Assembly: GCA_013397935.1 (NCBI GenBank)
Contig: VZRN01006632.1
Span: 577,171-641,170 of the forward strand
Direction: 5' to 3'
Source of the DNA: Dasyornis broadbenti
Lineage: Eukaryota > Chordata > Aves > Passeriformes > Dasyornithidae
Length of the DNA: 64,000 bases
Part shown: positions 1 through 12,560 of the stretch, in pieces
Layout: each line of letters opens with the position of its first letter
Numbering within the stretch: position 1 is the first letter of the stretch
The notes under the pieces: model-generated
The model's input: the letters and a program-made list of their open reading frames with translations, nothing else
Databases searched by the model: none
Told to the model about the DNA's origin: nothing
Made by a program: the position numbers and the translations under genes

Positions 1-182
1 CGGGCAGAGGGAAAGAATCAATGTTTGACAGACCTTGATGAACTGGAGGCTGTAAACTCCTTCATGGAGTGGGGACACAGAGAGAGGGACAGGAGGTCCC
101 TGAGAGACTCTTCCATATTGCAGAGCTAAAAACCAGTGAGGATCTGTGGCAGTGGTCTGGGTTCTTATCCCTCTCCAGCTCC
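1..182. other. Unique sequence, nothing recognised
   Basis: Short non-repetitive lead-in before the first CR1 fragment. No splice-flanked open frame, RNA gene or repeat is visible. Confidence 0.4.
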
Positions 183-425
183 ATGAATGGAATCCTGGAA
201 TGGTTTGGGTGGGAAGGGACTTTTAAACTCATCCAGTGCCACCCCTGCCATGACAGGGACACCTCCCACTGTCCCAGGCTGCTCCAAGCCCTGTCCAGCC
301 TGGCCTTGGGCACTGCCAGGGATCCAGGGGCAGCCACAGCTGCTCTGGCAATTCCATGCCAGGGCCTCCCCACCCTCCCAGGCAGGAATTCCTTCCCAAT
401 ATCTTTCCTAATCCCAACTTACTCT
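183..425 (-). mobile_element. CR1 LINE fragment, 5'-truncated, antisense
   Basis: The + strand reads as the reverse complement of a CR1 3' end: a degenerate terminal repeat, then 'tggtttgggtgggaaggga', then the 'tgacagggacacctcccact' block, then the ORF2-distal 'ggcactgccagggatccag' and 'ccctcccaggcaggaattcc' text. It is a non-autonomous dead copy with no intact reverse-transcriptase frame. The 308-codon frame that runs through it on the + strand is an antisense artefact. Confidence 0.9.
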
Positions 426-1468
426 TCCTCTCCAAAGCTCAACTTTGGGATAGAATTTATCCCCTCAGTGTCCCTTCTTTACAGTGGGGCTATATCTTTT
501 CTTTTAAGGAAAAACTGGTGTCTCCCAGTGAGAATGCTGACTGTGACTGGGAAGTATTTTCCCCTCAGGGAAGGAAGAGAGCCCTCCCACCCTGTGCATG
601 CCCATCCCAGCCTGCATCAATCCCGCTGCTCCATCGCTCCAAAGCTCTGCCAGCTCTCAGGCTCCAGCGGATGTAGGGGGGAGTGTGATGGATGTGTTGA
701 TTCTCTCTTTCTGGAGTCCCAACACTTTGCATTGATTTGTGTCCTCGTTTGGGTGCTGGATGAGCGGCTGGGCCGGGAAGAGGCTCTGCCTGTCGTCCAT
801 CAAACCCTCCCAGTGCTTTGTCTTCATTCCCACTTGGCTGCTCCTTCACAGAATTGCGGCCGGGCCTCTGCCAGGCCCTGGTGGGGCTGGAGCTGCTGCT
901 GCTGCTGCTGGGAACTCCTCACCGCAGGCTGGCGAAACAGGGACAGAAAAATGACGTTCAGGACATTAAACCCAACCTTCTGCTCACCGTGCTGAGTGCT
1001 GAGCTCGGCTCATCATCCAGGGGCTGGGAATGCTCTTCTCCCTTGGACAGGGTGGGTGAGATCCCTGGAGGGTGTGGATGGTGCAGGGCATCTCTGGATG
1101 GAGTCTTTGCATCCTGGGCATGGGGAGATTGATCCCTTCCTTCTTCACTTCTCTGTTCCTGCAGATTGTGTTCTCTGTTTATCCCTATCTCCACCAAACA
1201 CGGGACAAAAGCATAGGGAGCATCAGCCTTTGTGCTGAAGGGAACTTGTTTGGGCAGAAAATCCCATCCTCAGCTTCCCTGCTGATCCCTGGTCTTGGCT
1301 GGAGACAGCAGTTTTCTTCCATGAGACCAGTTTTGGTTTTTAATTCATTCACCAACAAAGCTGGACAGTGAGAACCTGGAGCACTTGGGGCTCCTCAGGT
1401 GCTGGCTTTTGTCTGTCCCAGAGCAGCCTGGCAGGAACAGGAGGCTCAGCCCCACCTCAGGCCAACGG
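426..1468. other. Unique sequence with a short CTG run
   Basis: No gene is recognised. A short (GCT)n run of about six units lies at 892-910. Long open frames here overlap each other in several registers, have no recognisable domain, and reflect GC-rich composition. Confidence 0.4.
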
Positions 1469-1540
1469 TCACAGAAATCATAGGAATTGTTTGGATTGGA
1501 AAAGAGCCAGAGGATCCCCCTGAATCCAGCCCAGAGGGGT
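1469..1540 (-). mobile_element. Short CR1 3'-end fragment, antisense
   Basis: Begins 'tcacagaaatcatagg' and continues 'tttggattggaaaagagc', matching the reverse complement of the CR1 3' terminus. About 70 bp survive. Confidence 0.7.
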
Positions 1541-4500
1541 TTGTACAGAAGAGCCAGGAGCTGAATTTTCCAGGGATGATTCCTCCTTCTGCTTCTCCTT
1601 CCCCACCGAGGAGCACTCAGGGTCTCCCTGCTCACAGAGCTGTGTTGCTCTGGAGACAGAAAACATTTGCTATAGGACCCTATAAACATGGAAAGTTTGT
1701 CTGAGGAGAAACTCCCAAAAATCCCCTGCGAGGATGCACCAAGATAAACCTTCCCCAGCCAGGCCAATGTGAAATCTCTTCCTTGGGCACCAGCCCTGCT
1801 CTTAAAAGCACCTGCCAGGAGACGGTGCGGATTTATGGAGCACTAACAGCACCAATTCCCAGGAAAATCAATTCCAGGGGCGCTGGGATGCTGGGAGAAC
1901 TTCTCAGGCTGCAGCTGGGACATCCTGGGCTCTCTGCCTTGGGTCATGGAAGGTGTCTGCAGGGCGGGTGCTGTGACTCTGGGGACACCTATCCCCGCTG
2001 GCAAGGCCGTAACAAATCAAAGCTGAACAAAAAGTCAGATTTGTGAACTGGGGTGCTGGAGGGAGAATCAATCCTCTCACTATAATGATCATTTTGAGGC
2101 ATCTCTTTCCCTCCTACCACCTGGGAAGCTTTATTAGGACAATTGATTGGGCTTTATTCGTTAAACAGCAGCGGTGGGAAATGGAAAAGTCAAGGAAAAG
2201 CCTCCACAACGGGAAATTTGCAGGCAAAACTCCCAGGGTTCTGCCCTGACATTGGAAACTTGGACACAGGGGAGGCCCTGGTGAGGGTGGGAGGTGCAGG
2301 GTTCCAGCTCAGCTGTATTGCAACTTCCCTCTGCACAGAGTTTTGAGTTTTATTTGCTCTGCTTGAAATGCTGTTGTTTGTTAGGATTTTTTCGGGCTAC
2401 CTTGATGGTTGAGGGTTTTTCAGATTAAAATCTTCCTCCCCTCCTTTCTTTTTTTTAACTTTCAAGGGATGCGCTGGATGCTTTAAAGGGGCTGGGAGTT
2501 ACGTAACAGCATTTGATTTTATTTTTATAGCGAGGGGCTAAGCTCCTTAAATCCTCCACGAGCTTAAAAGAGACATCCTCAAGCATCCTTGTGTGCTTTC
2601 CATGCCACCCAGCCCCGGGCTGTCCCTGGGTTTTATCCCAGCAGCTGAGTTTGCAGCAGGGAATGGTGTCTCCTGTGGCTCCCTGTGCACAGATCCCTTT
2701 CCTTAGCCCATGGATTCGGGATCTGGGCTTCCCTGCGTCCTCCACGTAGCTTAGCAACAGTCAGATCCGTGTTTGCCAACATTTACACTCCACAGACACT
2801 GGGAATTTCAGCATCCCGTTGACTGTGGGGATGCTCTGTCAGTGCTGAGCTGCCCTGGCTCGTTTTCCCTGGAAATTTCGGGCATTCCTGGGTGGATTGG
2901 AGCAAACCCCAGCCTCTCCACCCCAAATACGCAATTCTGGGGACAACCCAGCTGGGAGCCACAGGTGGGTGTGCAGGTGGTGGCTGATCCTGCAGGACAC
3001 GCAGGGAAATCCCAGATTTGGCTCCCTGGGATATCAGGGAGGGTTTTTCCAGCATAAAGAGGAAAAAAAAAAGAAAAAACCACAACCCAGAACCCCGAGG
3101 GGAAACAAGATCTGACCTATTTTTATCTCATGAAATGACTACAGATGAAGACTTGACTCCCCAGAGAAAAGCCGCTTCTCCAGGCCAAATGTGACTTGTC
3201 ACGTGGGGCAGGATGTGGTTTTCCACTCGGAGATCCCTCCCTGCCCACTCGGTGCTTGCAGAGATGTAAAGATATTTTTAGCTCTGAAATTCAGACCCAG
3301 GGCCAAACTGAGTGGTCGTGGACCGGCTTAGCCCGGCTTGGAATTGTCCAGTGTGAGGAATATCGGGGCGGGCGAGCTCAGCACACGCGGCCTGCCCGAG
3401 TTGTTGGGCAGGGAGCCGTGAAGTGAGGCCGTAAATGAATAGAAAATGAGGTTGGATACTTTTGTATCCACGGGGACGGCGTGGAATTGAAAGTAGGGAG
3501 TGACTTAAAAGCATGGAGTTCCTCTGGAATAACGTCGGGGTAATCCAGCTCGTCTGTCAGGGTCACATCTCATCCCAGGGGCCAGGTGGGAATCGTCCTT
3601 TCAGGCCTTGTTTTGTAGCCCTGGTGGGTTTTTTTTCCCAGCTTTTTGAAGCTCAGCATAGGCCCCAGGCTGGTCCAGGAGGGCCCTGCAGATGGAGGGG
3701 TTGGTGCTTAGTCCATCCGGGAGAGTTTTTGGAGATGCCTGAGGAGGAAGAGGCTGAGCGAGGAGGAATTTGGATTTCTTTTGTTTTCTGCTTTGCCTGT
3801 TTATGAGGCCTTTTTTTTTCTTTAGAAGCAAACAAGAAATACCCACGCTCACCTCAAGCACTGAAGTGCTCAGGAAATGACCAAAAATATTAATTACTTG
3901 CCTGGCTGCCCAGGTTTTTTTAGCACACAGAGAGTTCCTGGGCACATAGCAAAGCAAAAATAACACAATGGAGTGGGAAGGGCAAAGAGGGGAGATGGGG
4001 ACGAGGGCATGGTTGGGTTTCTTTCATCTGGGCCTCATCAGGGTGCTTTGGTCAACCAGAAATCACCCAGAGTGGCTTGAATGGACTTCATCCTTTCAAA
4101 ACCAGGTTTTCTGGTCAAGTTGAGGTGATTTTTGTGAGGGTTTCCTGACACAGCAGACCCCTCTTGCAGCCCTCAGCACTCCCTTTGTCCATCCTCTCTC
4201 AGGTGCCTCTCACCCCTGTTCGACAGACGCGACAAAATCCGCTCTGATTCCAGAGCAGGAGCTTGGAGTAAAAGAGCAAGGACAAAACCTGTCCCAGCAC
4301 AGCTCTGCAGAGGCTGCTCGGGGTGCAGGGACCACAGCTTTAATTTCGTGTGGGATTTTGGGGTGGCTGTGCACCTGAGCGTTGTTCTTTCTGCAGGACG
4401 CAGCCCAAGGCCCAAGGGCATTTCTTTCATCACTTTATCCCATTGTGGGCGTTTGCTGTTCAGTCTTTATCACATTTGGGCCTCTCTGCACTCGGATTAA

Positions 4501-4940
4501 CTCTTTTGTGGGGCATTGAGAAATCACAAATAAAGCAAACATTCTGGAATGGGAGAGATTCTGACAGGGAGCGGCTCCTGGCTGAGTTCTGGAGTCAGGA
4601 GAGGCAGGATTTGAATGCCATTTATTGGCAGCACTTCCTAAAGTGAATTGCAATTTGGCAAACCCGGGGGTTTGTGATCACTGGCTGTATGAAAACTGTA
4701 TTTCATAGATTATTCACATATTTAATCTTCTTTTTTTTTCCCTTCACGTACCACTTTTTCCAAGCCTGAGGCTCCCAGGAATGGAGAATAAGCTTGGAAT
4801 AAACAAAATAAACAGGTCAAGATGAGACAGCTTAGGTGGTTAGTAGAGAGTGGATCTTCTAGGAACCACCTCTACCTGCACCTACAAATGAGTGTGGATG
4901 AAAAAATAACCCAAACCCAACTCCAAAATCTTTAATCACC
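1541..4940. other. Unique sequence, no gene recognised
   Basis: Mixed-composition sequence with short A and T runs, for example A-rich at 3061-3078. A modestly CpG-richer patch lies at about 3310-3490, but it is too weak to call a CpG island. I see no TE or RNA gene. Confidence 0.35.
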
Positions 4941-4946
4941 TTCTTT

Positions 4947-4978
<32 letters not shown>

Positions 4979-4985
4979 TTTTTTT
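4941..4985. repeat. Poly-T tract
   Basis: About 43 of 45 bases are T, interrupted by single C residues. It could be the antisense poly-A of an old insertion, but I recognise no element body next to it. Confidence 0.9.
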
Positions 4986-5969
4986 AATAAATGGGATATC
5001 AGACTGTGACCATGAGCAAGCTGAAAAGCAGAGGGTGGGAAGACAGGATGGAAATTACTAATTGCCCTCCAGGAAGATTATCCATCAGGAATGTGCCCAG
5101 CAACAGGTACATGGCAATTCTTGAGCGATTTTAGCTTTGGATGCTGAACACAAAGTTCCTGCTGAAAGTTCCACCCAAACCTTCCTGTGGAAACTGTTTG
5201 TTTAGAAATCCTGGCGTTTTGCAATGAATCACAATGTCAGTGAAAAAGTCCTCCTGGAATATTTGCCATGAATTCCCCCGAGCCTGTGCATTAATCCAGG
5301 TACCATGTTCATTTTTATCAGGTTTATTCCTCCCTAGAGGCTGAGCCAAAGAGCTTCCAATTTACCCAGGTCATTAGTGATTTATATGATAATTGGATCT
5401 AAGTTGATTTTAACTATTTGCTTTAAATCTCCTGGGATTTGTATTCCTGGACATTTTAATGCCACTGGAAATTTCACTGATTAAGCAAAGACTAGTATAT
5501 GTACTTAATTAGTCCTGAAACCAATTAGTCCTTTGTCAGTCGAATTAATCTTGCATCTGGATTTTAAACGAGTTCTAAGAATTTGGGGTTCGACCTTTGT
5601 GGGCTTGAGGGTAGAACCAGATCCTGCCTGGAGTTCCGTGCATTCCCCCAGGAAGATCAGCTTTGTCCCCCTTTGCTCTTCCTGCCATGGAAAGGTCTGG
5701 AATGAAGTCGTGGGGGACCATCTCCATGGAAAAATGGACATGGGAATGATGGTGGAGCTGATCTGAGGACAGGAAGGCGATAAGAACATTGAGTGCTCTG
5801 TGGGGTCTTCCTGCCCTCATGGCAAGGCCCAAGAGGGTTTTTCTGGGGACAGGATCCGTGGGTTCCTGGCATTGTCTGACTGAAGCCGGGGTGTTGGAAA
5901 CGTGATCTTCCCATGTATAATGCAAGTTAATCCCTTCCCCCAGTCTTCACTGGGATTAGGGTGGATATC
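4986..5969. other. Unique sequence, nothing recognised
   Basis: AT-richer unique sequence at about 5360-5580 with several ATTAGT and TTAATT motifs. No repeat or gene is recognised. Confidence 0.35.
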
Positions 5970-6150
5970 CCAGGATCACAGAATGGGGAAGGTTGGGAGG
6001 GACCTCTGGAGGTCACCCAGTCCAACCTCCCCTGCTCCAGCAGCTGTTCAGGATTGTGTCCTGACAACTTTGGAATCTCTCCAGGGAAGGAGACTCCACA
6101 GCTTCTCTGGGGAGCTGTTCCCAGACCCCTCCCATCCTCTCAGGACCTCC
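5970..6150 (-). mobile_element. CR1 LINE fragment, antisense
   Basis: Starts 'aggatcacagaatggg' and 'aaggttgggagggacctctg', continues with 'cccagtccaacctcccctgc' and a diverged 'ctccacagcttctctgggg' segment, all in CR1 order read antisense. The 5' limit is uncertain by about 20 bp. Confidence 0.88.
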
Positions 6151-6153
6151 CTG

Positions 6154-6206
6154 GGATGGTGATGACCTACCTGCATTTTGGGATGGTGATGTCCCACCTG
6201 CATTTT
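6154..6206. repeat. Two-copy tandem duplication, 27-bp period
   Basis: Two units beginning 'ggatggtgatg' and ending 'cctgcatttt' lie at 6154-6179 and 6181-6206, with two mismatches. They directly adjoin the eroded 5' end of the preceding CR1 fragment. Confidence 0.85.
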
Positions 6207-8960
6207 GGGATTTTCTGCTGTTTGACTGTGAGGCCCAGAAGGATTCTGGCACGGTGAGCTCCACACCCCCACTCATAAAACTCCATAATTTTCCTCAATT
6301 TGGTGGGATCTGGTTTTGCCCGCAACAAGTTTTTGGGTGTAACACCCCAACTATCCCAGAGTGTGGCCTGTGGACCCCTAGTCTGTGCCTCTAGGTTGGG
6401 TTTAGCAGCCTGAAACTCGAGAACTGCCGAGGTTCTGGCTCTTTGCCACTTTTGAGGTGGGCAGGAGCATCAGGTGAGGGGCACCAGCGAGACCAATGTC
6501 CCCAGAGATGAGGAGGAAGGGGCAGAGGTGGGGTCTGGATTTAACCTGCCCAGAGGAGGAGGAAGCTGTGCTGGGAAGGGCTGGGATGTGGTGATGGGAA
6601 AGGTCTGGGAGAGGAAGAATGTGTGGCAGTAAATCTGCATAATTCCTCTCATTTCTTCACAGTTCTTGGCCATCTGAGATTCTGGAAAGTCCAGACCTGG
6701 ATTTTAGGCTCGAGTGCAATACTTGTCCAGCCAAATTTATCCTCCACCCTGTGATCCTCCTGCTGCTGTGAGCACTTCCAGTGGATTTCCAGTGCAGCAG
6801 GACACAAGCCCCGGGAACAGCCAGAGCAGGTCACTCTGCCAAGGGTCAGGAAGGAAGTCTGAGCTGGAGCCAAGAATAGATCCTTGCTCTGTTCAGCTCC
6901 CTCTCCTGTCTTTCCTCCCAGCAAGACAAACAGCTGGACACATCCAATCTGCTGGGAGCAGGAGCCGAGCCAAAGGTCAGAGCTTGGGCACAAAGATCCT
7001 TCTGTTTGCAGGGCTCTGCTCTGGGCTGAGGCTGAGTCAAAGCTGGTTCAGACACAGATGGGTCTGGGGGTGGGAGGCTGAGGCGGAGCAATGATTATCT
7101 GCCATTTATTTGGGAAAAGAAATGTGGAGACCTTCGGATCAGGGAAGGATTTAGAGTCCCTGCAGCTGATAGAATCATTTTTGGAAGGTGCAGGACACAG
7201 CAGCCTCATGTAGATCCACCAGAGGGAAAGGCAGGGAGAGCAGGCAGGGGAAGGAAGCCAAACCAACTGTGTTGGCTTTGAGGTTTCCTTCAGGCTCTCT
7301 GTCTGTAGCATCTCTTTAGTGTTTTTAACCACTGAGAGGCCTCGAAACACCCCTGAATTAATGAATGGCCATTCTTATCCTCTGATAACTGCGCAGGACA
7401 GGACCTTGCCTTCCTGTCATTCCTGCAGCCTCCCCCACTCCGATCCCACATCCTTCTCAATCAGCCGTTGTCTCATCCTGGGAACTGATCAGAGGACAGA
7501 ATTGGGCTGGTGCTGTCTGCTCAGGGTTTTCTGTAACCAAACAGTGACACCTTCCCCCTTAGGACCAGCCTTTTGCAAATCCCAAATTAGGAAATCAGGA
7601 AACCCATCCTGCAGACGTTCCCCAGCCTCTCATGCCCTGTCCAGCTGGATCCGAGCTGTCTGCAGAGAGCTGGGCTTTGATTCACTCCCGAGCCTGGCTG
7701 GGTTCTCTGCTCCCACACTCCAGCTGAAAACCCTTCTCTGGGATGTCTGAGAGCTGTCATTTATCATCCACAGGAACCATGAGATGAAATCTATAGCTGC
7801 AGCTCCAGTCAGGGGTAATTCCTGGTGGAGCCGGGAGCTGATGCTGTTAAAACAAGGCCCTTCCTGCAAAAAAGCAACCCTTTAATGACTCTCAAATGCA
7901 GCTCAGACAACAACCACAGCACTTACACCCTCTGCAAAGATCCAGGCTCTGCTAAGTGGATTAACTGCTCAGGGAACTCTCCCAGCGTGGTGGCCAAGCT
8001 CCGACCTTAGAACGGACCAATTAAAAGTTCATTGTTACTCAGGGGTGCAGCTTCCTTGCAGGAAGAGCTTCCCCACTCCACACTGTGCCACACAAGGCCG
8101 GTATTGATGTTTTAATGAGTTAATAACAGAGCAATAAATTCATCCTTTGGACTCCTCTTTGCTTTCTGGAAGGCACCGAGGAGCTAATGCTGGAGATGCT
8201 TGTGAAGCTGGGATGCACAGGCAGCAGGAAAACCTTGGAGTCAAGGCTTTGTCAGGAAACTCCTTCCGTGGGGAGAGATTCCCTGTCACCTGCTCTGCCA
8301 CTGAGCAGAGCCAGGCTGGGCTCACCCCAGGCAGCTCCTGCACCCCACAAACTGTGGATTTCCCAGCCAGAAAAGGCATTTCTTGTTGTGTTGGCAGCAC
8401 AAAGCCACCACCAATCCTTGCCCACGGAGATGATTCCACCCCGGTCCTGACCCACCTCGCCACGGGAAGGTTCCCAAGTCCTTGCATGTTTGGTGCCCCT
8501 CAATCCATGGCGAGATCTCGACGTCCCCTGGCACGAGATCCCAGGACACCCTGCTGTGCCCACACCAAGCCACCCAGATGGCTGATCCCAGGGACTCCTG
8601 TTTCTCTCCAGGCTGTTTAAGGAACCCTGCTGAGGATGGGACACCGAACCTTTCCCGTCTTTGGAGGATTCTCCATCATCCTTTCCTTTTAATATGACTC
8701 TGGCAAGCAGAGGGATGGCTGGTGGGGTTAATTCCCAGCAGGAGCACCCCAATCCTTCTGCTGTCACTCGCCTGTCTGGTCCCTAACCTTGAGTGATGCA
8801 CCCTGGCATCCCCAGGGACTTCCTCTGATTGATTGATCCCTATCCAAGCTGATGGGTGAAGGAGGATATTTACTGCACAACGCAGAACCCTTCAGAAAGA
8901 TGCTTTATTGAGGCTGCTCGGAGAACAGGAGACGCAATAAAGCACCCAGAGACAAATGGA
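6207..8960. other. Unique sequence, no gene recognised
   Basis: No TE, RNA gene or convincing exon is seen. Open frames of 100-170 codons at 8140-8770 occur on both strands over the same bases, the signature of stop-poor GC-rich sequence rather than a gene. Confidence 0.35.
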
Positions 8961-9024
8961 GAGAGGAAAATACACCCTGCTACCTGTGGGAAGAGAGGAA
9001 AATACACCCTCGTGCCTGTTGGGC
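8961..9024. repeat. Two-copy tandem duplication, 32-bp period
   Basis: The 18-mer 'gagaggaaaatacaccct' occurs at 8961-8978 and again at 8993-9010. Similar following bases give a 32-bp period with a partly diverged second half. Confidence 0.85.
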
Positions 9025-11189
9025 CAGACCGAGAGCTGGAATAGCCCGGCCAGTCCCCTCACAGAGGTCACTCTTTGGCCATCAGCTGCGGAAAGGGAGG
9101 GCTGATGTTTTCCAGCTGATGTATTGACCCAATAAAAGGCATTATTACATTTCCTATCAGCACGGACTGCAGCAGAGCACTCTGGGGAGAGGGATGGCTC
9201 CCTTTGGAGATGCACAGAGCAGGAATAAGCGGGTGTGGATGGGTGTCAGCACGGGAGACTCCTCTGTCTGGAGCGAGCGGGGGTCTCCAAAGACATTCAA
9301 CAGGAGCAGCTGCTTTTTTCTGGAGTGGATTTTGGAGAAAGGGGAACCTCAGTTTTAAACTGAGGTGCGGAGCAAGTTTAGATCCCAAGGATGGAAGTTC
9401 GCTGCTCCTGTTTGTTTCAGCAAGGCAGCTCTGAGTCTGTTTTTATCAGCCAACAGACTCCTGTTAATGATGTGAGGTCAGAACGGTGCCCTTTGCCAGC
9501 CCCAGGTGTTTGTGCACCCTCACACCCAGGCATGGCCCTGCTCCTGCTCACCTTTCCCCACATAGCTCTTGCTTCCTCCACAGCAATGGGGAAACAGGGG
9601 ATTTAAGGGTTTCTAGGATTCCTCCCGGGGTTTGCTGTTTGTTTGATCCAGGGGCTCTGTGTGTGAAATGCAGGAGCAGCCCAGACCCTCGGGCAACTCC
9701 TGTCCCTCCCCTCAGGTACCCCGAGCACAAGGCAACCCTCAGCGTGGCAGCCTGGCAGTGTTTATGGGCTGGGAAGGGATTTCACCTCCTAGAAGGACAT
9801 GAAGTTGTGATTAAATCCCGTTCCCAGGTGCTGGAGCAGGAGGCAATCTCGTGGGTGAGATGTGTCACCCACCCTGTCCCATCTGCAGGGCTCTGGGCCT
9901 TTCCATTGCTGCTCAGCGGGGTCACCTCTGTGCCATCATTACGGGGACATGTGCCGCGTGGATAGGGACTCATTCCTGGAGTTCATTACCTGGAATTCGG
10001 CCTAACGAGGCCCCAGCTGTAAGAACACAGATGTGCTTCTGCTCTTGGCGTAATCCTTCCTTCCTCTCCCACCACAGGGCCCATGGATGGCTTCAGGGCA
10101 CAGCCCGCTGGGATTATCTGGACGTGGCTTTGTTTCCTGCTCTGGAGGTGCAGGGATTACACCGAGGGACTGTGGCTGATAATCTCATTCAGAAAAATGC
10201 TCCTTTTGAAACTTCAAATGGTGCTCCCGAGCTTTGTGATGCAAGGAGGAGTCACAGGGAGACAGAGACGGGTGCTAAGCAAAGCTTTCGTGGCCAAATG
10301 CCCTGGAAATGCCATGGTAATGATGAAATTTGCTGCACATCCCCAGCTGCAAGCCTGGCAAACACCCCTGACCCTCCCGTTTTTGTTAGGTTCGATTTTT
10401 ATAAAGGTTTATAGTATCTATATATGACGTACACGCAGACACACGCACCCTGAAAGGAGCTAAAAGCAGTTTCAAATTACAAATGGGTTTCCCATGCCCA
10501 TAAATCGTGGAGGAAATTTGCTGTAACAGCCTCGAAAAACCCTGCCCACCCTGGAGGGAGAAGGCACCCAGGGTGTGCAACTCCCACTGCTCAGCCAGGA
10601 CTCCCCGGCAGTCACCCTGCCCTGAAAACATTCACAGCAGAGGTCAGGGCTGGTGCAGCAGCAGCCCCAGGTGATTCCAGTCGAGTGCTGGCCGCGACCC
10701 AGAGGTGAGATAAGGAGGAAAAGGAGAGGAACTGTCAGGGAGGGGGTGTTAATGGAAGAGTTTCCGCTGTGTGAGCTCTGGATGAAGGCTCCTGGTGGTC
10801 TGGAGTTACCTCTGACAAGTCCTTGTGCTGCTGGATGTCAAAGCCAGTGCCAAGGGCGGGTTACAAACACGGGGGCTGTGCTTAGAGCTGATGCCCTCCC
10901 AACACGGGGTCATGCCGAGGCCTCTGTTTTCCTCCTTCCTCCCTTATTTTTCACTCTCATCCATTCTCACCTCACGCTGTCTCTCCAGCTCTGTCTCTCC
11001 TTTTTCTATGAGAACTGGAAAGAGGCAGAGCAGCACCCACTCCCTCAGAGCTGCTCCCAGGGCTGGGCACAGGACAAGACAGAGAGGACACATTCCCTGC
11101 CAGCTCCTCATGCAAAATTCTTGTGGTGGAACCAAACATTTCCTTCTCACAGCCCCAGCCTCAGGAGGCCAGATCTTCTTCACCAGTGT
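9025..11189. other. Unique sequence, no gene recognised
   Basis: Contains a 10-bp-arm perfect inverted repeat at 9346-9366. A 260-codon frame at 10653-11435 is an artefact: its C-terminal third is SIHP repeats from the CATC array and the rest has no recognisable fold. Confidence 0.35.
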
Positions 11190-11260
11190 CCATCCATCAT
11201 CCATCCATCCATCCATCCATCCATCCATCCATCCATCCATCCATCCATCCATCCATCCAT
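11190..11260. repeat. (CATC)n microsatellite
   Basis: About 17 near-perfect CATC units with one unit-length slip near 11198. On the minus strand it reads GATG and generates spurious WMDG-repeat open frames. Confidence 0.97.
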
Positions 11261-12244
11261 TGCTCCTCCAGCACTGCCCTTTCAGGATGCAGCTCACAAT
11301 GAACTCTTAGAGGCTTTTGGGGGTTTTCTGCACTGGGACTCTGCCTCTCCCTTCCATGCATCAAACATAGAACGATGGAAAGCAGCTGGACCATTGGGAC
11401 ATTTATCACCCTCCTTTCTGACCGTGTCAGGGTAGTTTATGTATTTTTAGGACATGGCCATGTGATGAATACTGGGATATTTAAGCCAATTTTCTGGGAT
11501 TCTTGGATGCACAGGTTCCTGTATGTTTGCCAGGTGGGTTGAGGATTGTGGAGCAGCACTTGCATCACACGGACTAGAATTAATACAGAAAACTCCTAGA
11601 CGTTATTTTGATGGCTACATGGAGTAAAAATTGGTAGAAACCAGAATGAAATGGAGGGCACTGCAGCACCTTCATATAGAATGGGGTGAGCCTGGTACCA
11701 ATTCCAGCCCCTGCCAGCACCGGGTTTGCTGGTGGGCCACCTGCAACATCTCCTGGCGTGGTGCACAGCAAGCAGTGCTCGCCACAGCTGAAAGGGGCTG
11801 TGGTGAGGGTGGGTGCTGCGGAAATTCCCCAATTTTTGCTCTCCAAGCCATCCAGGGATGGCTGTGTCGGCAGATCCCTGCTCTCAGACCAAGCTGAGCC
11901 ACTGCATCATCAGGGTGCTGCATCCTTCTGTGTTTGTATGTGTTTATTAAAGACCCTGCTACTTTCAAAAGGTGCCTTTGAGGCTTCATTTTGGGCTCAC
12001 TTTCCTTGCCAGGATTTTTTTTCTTAGAGGAAACACCCTCATCTCCTCTAAAGTATCACTCGGAGCTGACATTTGCTCTGAAACTTCTGCCACACTGTAA
12101 CCCTGAGGAAGCCATCTCAATAATGACAGATCAGAGTCCATCAGTACTGCAAAGTGTTTTAAAAACCAGCCCTAAGGGCTTGGTTTACCTGAAGGGACCT
12201 CATGCATGCCCCAGCAGGTTGGGAATTCTTGCCTTTCCCTCCTA
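11261..12244. other. Unique sequence, nothing recognised
   Basis: No repeat, RNA gene or supportable exon is seen. Confidence 0.35.
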
Positions 12245-12560
12245 GTTCCCCAACAATTAAAATTGTCCTGTACTTTTTGTCCATCATGCCCAGCATAATT
12301 AAAAAGCAATTTTTGGCTTTTTTCTTTCTTTTTTTTTTTCTGCAATGTCTTGATGATTTATAGACAATGAGATTTTATCAGCAGAGCACCACATTAAGAA
12401 AATGCTTGTTAATTATCTTCTGCTTAATATGATAATTTAGCAAAAAAACAACACCTATTAAGAGCTTCTCATTAGGTGAAACGCTTCTCATTTTTAACAC
12501 ACAAAGTGTCCAAGTTAATGAGGTTCACCTTCGATTTGTAGCTGGCTCGGAGATTAAAAG
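12245..12560. promoter_or_regulatory. Candidate conserved non-coding element (AT-rich, homeodomain motifs)
   Basis: Repeat-free, AT-rich island within GC-richer surroundings. Seen directly: TTAATTAT at 12409-12416, further TTAAT and ATAATTTA cores to about 12440, and CATTAGG near 12470. Dense TAAT cores in low-CpG unique sequence are typical of developmental enhancers. No conservation data are available, so function is inference. Confidence 0.3.

Noticed and set aside
69..995. 308-codon + strand open frame
   Set aside because: Much of it is antisense CR1 (183-425). The remainder has overlapping frames in other registers and no known domain.
10653..11435. 260-codon + strand open frame
   Set aside because: The C-terminal part is SIHP repeats from the CATC microsatellite. 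No homology is recognised in the rest.
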